This document shows positions 56,851 through 64,000 of a DNA stretch of 64,000 nucleotides, piece by piece. The position numbers and the translations under genes are program-made. Under the pieces are notes generated by a model. The model had not been told where the DNA came from, ran no database searches, and saw only the letters and a program-made list of their open reading frames with translations. This DNA comes from Lepeophtheirus salmonis (Eukaryota; Arthropoda; Copepoda; Siphonostomatoida; Caligidae): positions 16,396,363 through 16,460,362 of the forward strand of contig NC_052135.2 of assembly GCF_016086655.4 (NCBI RefSeq), written 5' to 3'. Within the stretch, counting starts at the first letter, position 1; each line of letters opens with the position of its first letter.

Positions 56851-57459
56851 ATTGGGTTGAGGAAAAAGTAATTTCGTATTTCCTAACCCTTTTTTACCTA
56901 AGGATATCTTACTCATTGTTGGTCACATCGGATCAATCATACGATACAATGCTGTTAAGGTGTGAGTGTACTGCACTTGGCCAGTTCAGTCGTGAATTAT
57001 CGTGCGTCAAGTATGGAGGAATAAAGGAAGAAATTCGCTATGTTTTATATTTTCACTACTTGAAGGCAAAAAACGCGTCGAAAGCTACCAAGAAAATTTA
57101 CTGTATAAACAAACTCTTCAGTTTAAAGCTGACGGTAAAACAGAAGTGGCTGCACACACCTTTGATGACTTACCAGAAGCTCTGGGAGCTTCTGGTAAGT
57201 CCTAATGTATCAACCCAACATTCCATACCTGGCACCAACTGACTCCCACCTATTTTTGTCTATGGCCAACGCTCTTGGAAGTACATATTTGGCCTCAATA
57301 AAGTCCTGTGAAAATTGGTTGTCCCAGTTTTTTGCCAATAGAAACAAGAGCTTCTATGAGTCGGGCATTATGAAGTTGGATTATCGAATTGTGTTATCAA
57401 TCCTTTCTAGTAATTTTGATTTTATATTGACGCTTCAAATATGTTTTGTTGTTTTATAA
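56851..57459 (+). mobile_element. Internally deleted mariner element, 5' end present
   Basis: ATTGGGTTGAGGAAAAAGTA at 56851, followed by ATTTCGTATTTCC, is a mariner terminal repeat of the TTGGGTTGNNNAAAAAGTAATTNCGNATTT type. The coding relic follows at 57000. A matching 3' terminal repeat was not found after the C-terminus. Confidence 0.65.
56991..57459 (+). pseudogene. Mariner transposase, N- and C-terminal parts joined by deletion
   Basis: N-terminal part SCVKYGGIKEEIRYVLYFHY then LKAKNASKATKKIYC is the first helix-turn-helix of mariners (K...IR.ILL....GK.A..AA..I). It continues without a frame break into WLHTPLMTYQKLWELLV, which corresponds to ARPH....T..KL.ELGWEVL just after the second catalytic block. 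A single shift then gives LMYQPNIPYLAPTDSHLFLS and MANALGSTYLASIKSCENWL, FFANRNKSFYESGIMKL: the usual H.PYSPDLAP.DYHLF..L...L and C-terminal end. Two-thirds of the gene, including the first two catalytic aspartates, is gone; the third (SPD) has changed. Confidence 0.75.
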
Positions 57460-59715
57460 CTTACGTTCGTTTTCATTATATGTATGAAGATAACTTTTTG
57501 TAAATTGTCCATTTTTAAATTCATGGACAAAACTATAGCTAGCACATTCAAAATAGAATATTTAATATGACAGTGGAGATATTATTATGTTCATAGTCAT
57601 AAAAAGGAAGTATAATTATTAAATATGTACTTAATAACAAGTATTACATTGTTTGAATGCAAGAAATAATATGTTTTTGTCTAAAAGTTGTAAATGAAGT
57701 TAAAGATAATTTTAATAATCCTAACAGGCAATTATAATTAACAATCTATGTAAACGAATGCCCATCATGGGCGATATATATGTACGCGCATTGACTCTTT
57801 GTAACTATGTAACATTTTCCCCTTTTTATTATCAATGCAAATTAAAAATCCTCATTACGTTTAGATAATAATATTTGAAATCTTGACAGCTACAAAAAAT
57901 GCCATATATTTTTATTTCAGCTCATTAGAGTTTACTGCAGAAAGAGGCTTCTAATTGTAATTGACATAGTTGTTTTTTTTTTGCTAATTACATGTATGAG
58001 TATAGCAGTAAATGAGTAGTACACTTATAAAATAGCCAAATATAAAATAAAAAAACTCTTTGAGTTGAAGTTTTGCACAAATAGGCGTGACAAACTTATA
58101 AGTTGCTCATCTGTAAAATATCTAAATTTTATCTCAGATATACAAAAAGTTCACGGATCTAAAAAAAAATTGTCAAATTAATTTTCATTTGATATAAATA
58201 CATTTTAAATTTTGTTTCACATTTATATAACAGAAATAAAAAACTTCCTTTCAAAAACTATCTTTCCTATCTCCAATGTTTTGCAATAAAAAGAGAAACA
58301 CATCATTCATTAATATACTCTACGTGAAATAATAATAATTTTGACCTAAATCTTGAGCGATAAAAAATACCTTAAATTCTATACATTGCTCATTAACCTT
58401 TGGACACAATGGCGTCGAATATTCTCCATTATCATTATAACAATTAATAGTTCATAAGAACTGAATTGTTACAAGGCGAAGTTTTTCATTTTTGTTTATT
58501 ATACATTGCATGTTTCGAATATCGGTTCTCCATTATGTCAATCCGACTGTATATAGTTTGAAAACCCCTACTTTAAATTATGTAATAATGTATCATTCTA
58601 AATTATTGACTCTTGTCATTTTGAATTTATTTTCAAATGTAATACCGCTGGATGCAAATAAGAATGGAAAACTTCATCATTCACATTTAAGTATACATTC
58701 ATATTCCTTCCTAATCAAAAAACTATTATTGGGTTATACCAACCCTGGCTGTGCAAAAATAAAATAAAAATATTTTGTGCATCTACAGGTTAAGAGAATC
58801 ATAAAAACCTATAAGAAACCCAATTCCTTTTAGGAGAGGTAAATTTTGGGTCTACCAAGAACAATTGAATGATCAATATGCAAAACATGATTTATATCAT
58901 TCATAACCATTCAGATTTAAAGAAATTGTAGATTAATTCTAAAGATATTCTAGATTTGGTTAATTCAGGTAAAAAGGGTAAGAACCGCTGATATAAAAAT
59001 GTTATAATTAATTTCTGTCTATTTGTTGAGTTTTATGCTAATGAAGCCATTAATTACATGATTTAACCAATACAAATTAAATAACTTCCCAGGGACACTA
59101 TATGTATGTAAATGGAATATAAGTACACAAACACAAGCGTTGACTAATTCATTAGATTAATAAATTTTTGTAGCAAAATAATTCATAGAACTCTTTTTTA
59201 AGAGTTTTTTATATATGCACAAACAAAAACTCTTTATGTTTAATCCTTTTCTGCAAATAAAAATAAACATTATGAGATTAATATCATTTTTTAAATACAT
59301 TTGCTACTTATTTAAGAATATAATGGGCTTGTAATCTATATCATTTAAATTAATGATAAACAGTACGCCCCTTTTATTCTATATTAATAAAAAAAAAAAT
59401 TGTACTTCACTCTTTTTTTTAAAACATATCTCCGTCATTACAATGTACCAAAATGGTAGTAACTCATCATCAACAACTCCAATGTATACTTTGTCAGGTG
59501 TCAATTTGCTGTTCTCTTTCTTCTTCTTAATAGTGGACTCGGAACGTTGGTTTTTCATATCAAGTTATGTTTTGTTACGAAGAGATTATCCGAACTATTC
59601 AATAAGGTAGCTCAATTTTTGGCAAACAAGTAATGGTTAGTTAATTTCGAACCCTTTTTCATTTCAAAGGAAAGGTTGAGAGATACAATGAAGTTCCCAT
59701 ATAATACATGTGGAG
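57460..59715. other. AT-rich stretch, nothing recognised
   Basis: The frames at 58492-58767 and 59353-59610 match nothing known to me and have background composition. Confidence 0.4.
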
Positions 59716-60907
59716 TAGGGTGTCTTATATTGTGTATTTCAAAATCTAAGTTTATATTTTCATTCTACAAGCCTTTCTAGCAGCTCTATTAAAGAAAATA
59801 TATTCCTGTGCCAAAAATTGTAACATTTCAGAAACATTCAAAAATCTCCTTTGGCTCTTAAAATTTTGACTCAAATTGTAAATTTCCTAATATTTTCTGA
59901 CGTTTTTAAACATGAATGAAACGTAGAATAAGTTAAAATTTATGCAGTACCAATAAGAGGAGAGTGCAACAAATTAGTGATTTTTCTGGAATCGGGATCG
60001 GCATTTGGAAAATAATGTTTAATTTGTGATTCTAATTCTTATTTATTACTGGTATTTAATTACTTTTTACTTTTTTAAGTTATGAAAAAAAAAAAAATAG
60101 CTCTTCCTTCCTAATTAAGAAATTTCTGCTTTATATATACAAAATTAATATTTAAAATTTTTTATTAAATTTTTTGTGAATAACTATGTATTTTTGAAAT
60201 TTTTATTCGGAAAAATTTGATATTTTAATTTTTTATACAAAAACTTAATATTTGATGTTTTTTCTGTAAAAACAGTGGATTTTGGAAACTTTTTTGAGAA
60301 TATTCATAAATTTTTGAACTTAGTAAATAGTTGTGAACTTTTGAAAAAAATTTATATATGAAATTGTTTATTTGAATATTTTTTTCAAAAAATGTAGTAT
60401 TTATTTTAATTCTTGAAAAAAAATTGATTTTTTGATTTTTTTTTTCCAAAAAATTCATTACAAAGCCCCTCCTCCCCTCTAAAATATAATTTATGGACGT
60501 TTGTATAGGAAAATCATATTTTTTAAAGTATTATTTAAATATTAAGGAATCAGTATCGGGTATTTTTATTTGAATCACATATGAATCAGCAGGACGATTT
60601 TTTTAGAATCGTCCCATAACATCAAGTAGTGTTTATTTTGTAGATAAAGTACTTTTTAACACAAGAAATATTAACTGATCTTATTCATGTTCATAAGGTT
60701 TGGATTTTGAAACTACAAAAAAAATTACTTTTAGTATTGTACTTGAATTTATTTATTCTTACAGATAAAGTTGATATTCTAACTTTATGTTATTAGAAAA
60801 AAATGGAAATATTGATTTTTTTCACAGCGAAGTTTTATTCTGAAGGAAACGAAATGGAAGGGTAAGAAAAGTAAAACTAATGCAATTATTTTTGAGATCC
60901 TACCCTA
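59716..60907. mobile_element. Family D MITE, copy 3, with nested family H insertion
   Basis: Left TAGGGTGTCTTATATTGTG and right GATCCTACCCTA are degraded family D ends with TA at both sides. 59730-59975 and 60620-60907 align with the two halves of the 609-bp copy at 15080. About 600 bp between them is absent from that copy and contains the family H segment. Confidence 0.65.
60070..60505 (-). mobile_element. Family H MITE, copy 2, nested in a family D element
   Basis: On minus, near the end, it has AAACGTCCATAAATTATATT, then AGAGGGGAGGAGGGGCTTTG, then repeated blocks like AAAAAATTTAATATTTGAA. The same blocks fill 63050-63380. The minus frame at 60225-60458 is pure low complexity. Confidence 0.5.
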
Positions 60908-63002
60908 CTATAGAGCTATAGAAAAACACAAGAAAAAGTCATGTTATAGTATTAAATGAAATGTTAGCATAGAAAGCAGTTATTAAACATATAAGTACAT
61001 ACGTGTAGACAAAAATATTTAATGGGTTGGTTGCCCAATAGATATAAAGATTAAAATTAAAGACTTAAAAGAAGTTTTTACAACTTTCTTTCAAAGAAAA
61101 AAAAAAAATTCTTTTCATATCCAATTTTTAATTAACAACTTTTTTTTTTACAAAGCAAAGTATATTTTTATGTTTTAAGCTATAATATAACCTCGAAATA
61201 TTTTCTTATACATATTTTTAAAACTCTGCACTATCAACATACCAAGTTAGGATTCAATATCTAAGTACTGTTTTTAATAATTAATTAACTAGGTTATTTT
61301 TTGGTTTTTTTTATAACTCCTCTTTAAGTGGGATTAGGTAATATAATTTTTTTGCATAAGTTGTTAAATAATAACTCCAAAAATGCTTTGAAATCATCAT
61401 TTTTGTTTTGTTTTGTACAATGTTCTTATCAGTTTGATCAAGCCTGATTATTATTTAGAATAAAGCCTGTCACATAAATTAAATTTTCTTTGATCTTTGA
61501 TTCCTCCCCAATTATTTATGTTTATCAAGTGTTGTAAAAAAAATATATGTATACACAGAAGCTGATAAGCTTAATAACATAGTTACACATGTATATATAT
61601 ATATGAACTTCTGCGGACTATTGTAAAGAGCTTGCTCTTGTTTTCAAATTAAGTTTTGGGAAGATAAATGTAGAAGTGACATGCCTCAAACTCAAAATAC
61701 CGTTTAAAAAGGTTACTCACACGAAACTTGAGGCCATTTATATACAATACATTCTTGTTATTTTTAATAGGAAAGAATTAGTTCTCTTAAAGTGATATTA
61801 ATATATCTTTTTGATAAGGATTTAAGTAAAGTTTATCTCTTGTGTTGACAAGAAGTCTTTTTTTATTTTTATGTATTCATAACTTATATTTTTTATGTTA
61901 ATTTTTGTGTTTTGTTTATCAGACAAAATTCTTTTTCTTCATCCAAATGAAATATGCTACATATTCAAGTTCTTATGACTAAACCTTCATAATAAAGAAA
62001 ACCATGCTCTTTTTATGAGAAGCTTTTTACAAGTTTTAGTGGCAAATCGACTTATACATAAGTTGACAATATAAAATTGCTATTTAAATAGACTTTTAGA
62101 ACTATTTGACCTACGTTTCATATGACATCGAAAACCAATTACGCTGTGGTGGAGGTCTAGAGTTGATGTATTTATTTAAAAATATTAAAAAGTTTCCAAT
62201 AGACCGTGCAGAAATTTCACCAAATAGCTTAAAAGAATATAAAACGAATAAATAAATGTATTGAAGTCAACTTAATGCAAAAGAAAAAATGATATTAAAA
62301 TGAAATAAAATTAATTTGTTGTACTAAAAACCCATATAAAAAGGCTAGTTTTGTACAATGAATTTTATTTTTGAGAAAAGTAGGATAATTGGAAAAAAAT
62401 ATGTAATGACATTTTGACGGAAAGTCATGAAAAATATAATCAATGGTGATAAACAATATTGGAAAACTGTTATCTAATATAAAAATTATTTTGATCAATC
62501 ACACATTCAATGCCATTAAAAAAATCTGACCTTAATGAAAGACACCAACTATGATCATAAAATGTATTAACATATAAACAAATACGTACTAAATTATTGT
62601 TTATGTGTCTAAAATAAAGTAAGCTAGAATGAAGCGTAATTGTATTTTTGGACGAATTTGTACATAATTATTTTTATTAGTTCTTCTGGGTGCGTAGCCA
62701 AAAATGATTATCCCCATAAAAGAATAAAAATTTAAATGATTTTATTTGAAAGGTTATTACGGGACCAAATTATGTATTGTAAATCAAAAAAAGGTTTTAA
62801 ACTATAGATAAATTCTTGAATATCATTATTCTTCCCAAAAATTGGAATAATAAGCTATAAGCCACTTTAAAGATGTTTAAAAAATATTGGCTTTTATGAG
62901 TGTATACAAAGTGAATAAATAAATTAGGATTTTCTCAATATTTCTTGATTTTGTTAAAGATTTTTTTTTTGACGCATCAAAAATCTAATTATCAAATACT
63001 TA
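60908..63002. other. AT-rich stretch, nothing recognised
   Basis: No feature recognised; the minus frame at 62295-62498 is AT-rich noise. Confidence 0.4.
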
Positions 63003-63411
63003 TCCCTGGCGTTTGAAGGGGAGGGGTAAAGGGGCTCTAACCCCCCTCTCAAATTAAAGAATTTTTGCTTTTTTCAAAAACATTTAATATTTAAATTTTT
63101 TCATCAAAAAGTTTAATATTTGAAATTTAATATAGTTTTTCAATTATTTTTTTCCAAAAAATTTAATATTTAATTTTTGAAATTTTTTTCCAAAAAAATT
63201 TATTTGCAAAAAACTTAATTTTCTGCGAATACGTATGGATTGTTTCCATTTTTTTTTCAAAAAAATTTATTTTTTTGTGAATATGTTTTTTGAATATTCT
63301 TGAAATTTTTTGGGAAAAAATTTATTTTTTGCCAATAACCGTAGATTTTGATTTTCTTTTTTTTCGAAAAACAATGCATCCCCAAAATTGAAGCCTGCAG
63401 TCGTCTCCGCT
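63003..63411 (+). mobile_element. Family H MITE, copy 3, with tandem T/A-rich blocks
   Basis: Opens CTGGCGTTTGAAGGGGAGGG, then GGGGCTCTAACCCCCCTCTC. The middle consists of about eight degenerate units of 35-45 bp built on CAAAAAATTTAATATTTGAA. It closes CCCCAAAATTGAAGCCTGCA followed by GTCGTCTCCGC, a faint complement of the start. Matches 60070-60505 on the opposite strand. Confidence 0.55.
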
Positions 63412-64000
63412 TATTAATCATCATAATCTAATTGATATATGTACAAGTATTAACAATAATTTTTTCAGCATAACTAAAGGTGACATTCTCGCCATCTATT
63501 TAAGTACTTGTAGCAAAATAAAATTATCACTTGAATAGATATTTGATAACAAGAGGGAACAAATAATATGTTTATTAATATCAAAACATTTGTACATCTG
63601 TGATATCGAGGAGAAATCCTACTCCTGATTTTTCTATTTTGGTGTATCCACCTGATAGTTATAATTGAAATACCTTATTTTTTGATCATCTTACTTCTCT
63701 TAGAATAACATAGAGACATCCAACCATTTTTTATTTGAGTGCAAAACAAAAAGTTATAAATGGAACCCGGGAAATTTTTTTCAAAATTCAACTGGATTTT
63801 AAGACGGAAAAAATAAATTTGATTGTTACCAAAATACAGTATATTTTATATAAATTAAGAAGATTGAGAACCCCCTCTGTCTCAGTGTTTGTTAACGTGT
63901 GTATTTAATATGATGGAATAAATGCTGTAATTATGTACATATTATTTGAACCATTCGATAAAAACCTTCTATATAAATGTAATAGTGTTAGTTTTTGGTG
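63412..64000. other. AT-rich stretch, nothing recognised
   Basis: No feature seen up to the end of the window. Confidence 0.4.

Noticed and set aside
60225..60458. 77-codon minus frame rich in F, K, I and N
   Set aside because: Direct translation of the degenerate T/A-rich tandem blocks of family H.
1..64000. tRNA, rRNA and CRISPR
   Set aside because: Looked for GGTTCGANTCC-type T arms, for long conserved rRNA words and for regularly spaced repeats; none was found. The only short regular repeats are microsatellites and the tandem units listed.

Overview
This is a very AT-rich (roughly 70% A+T by eye) intergenic or intronic stretch of a eukaryotic genome, almost certainly an arthropod. The mix of Tc1-like, mariner and hAT relics resembles that of copepod genomes such as the salmon louse Lepeophtheirus. 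That species-level guess comes from remembered transposase sequence style and has not been checked by search. There are no operons, ribosome binding sites, rRNAs, recognisable tRNAs or CRISPR arrays. I could not identify an intact host protein-coding gene. Most open reading frames in the window are short, low-complexity, start at non-ATG codons, or lie inside repeats.

The recognisable content is a graveyard of transposable elements. Broken transposase genes are present for: Tc1-like elements (helix-turn-helix part at 13812-14097 minus; catalytic C-terminal part at 16641-16934 minus; C-terminal tails at 29591-29719 plus and 54729-54807 plus; internally deleted elements at 35159-35945 minus and 38790-39196 plus); mariner elements (19771-20211 plus, a truncated sibling at 22128-22385, and an internally deleted copy at 56851-57459 plus); a hAT/ZBED-type element (36758-37667, coding part on minus); and the C-terminal end of a non-LTR retrotransposon (10914-11318 plus).

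Around these lie several families of non-autonomous elements that can be defined by comparing copies inside the window. Family A (TAGTGTTG ends) and family B (CAANGTTGTG ends) have about 8-bp target-site duplications, as hAT elements do. Family D (TAGGGTGGCTC ends) has TA target sites. Family F (GGGTCATTCC ends) has a 6-bp duplication. Family G contains a conserved internal hairpin. Family H (GGGCGTCCA-type ends) is T-rich. A 674-bp foldback element at 3909-4582 has about 150-bp inverted repeats. Family C is an unclassified repeat of about 200-450 bp with six copies. Nesting is frequent: H inside D at 59.7-60.9 kb, and a hAT-like MITE inside B at 52.6-53.4 kb.

Region by region: 0-6.6 kb holds H, C, the foldback and an inverted pair of another repeat. 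7.9-9.3 kb holds B and A. 10.9-19.7 kb holds the LINE end, A, Tc1 relics, D, E and a tandem repeat of about 173 bp. 19.8-24 kb holds mariner copies, a small D, a speculative host exon and two C copies. 24-34 kb is mostly featureless apart from G and a Tc1 tail. 34-45 kb is dense in deleted Tc1, hAT, A, F and G elements. 45-51.5 kb is nearly featureless. 51.5-57.5 kb holds C, E, B, Tc1 and mariner relics. 57.5-64 kb holds D and H.

The most interesting signals are the paired CRE-like sites at constant spacing in family A, the conserved hairpin of family G, and the recurrent internal-deletion derivatives.
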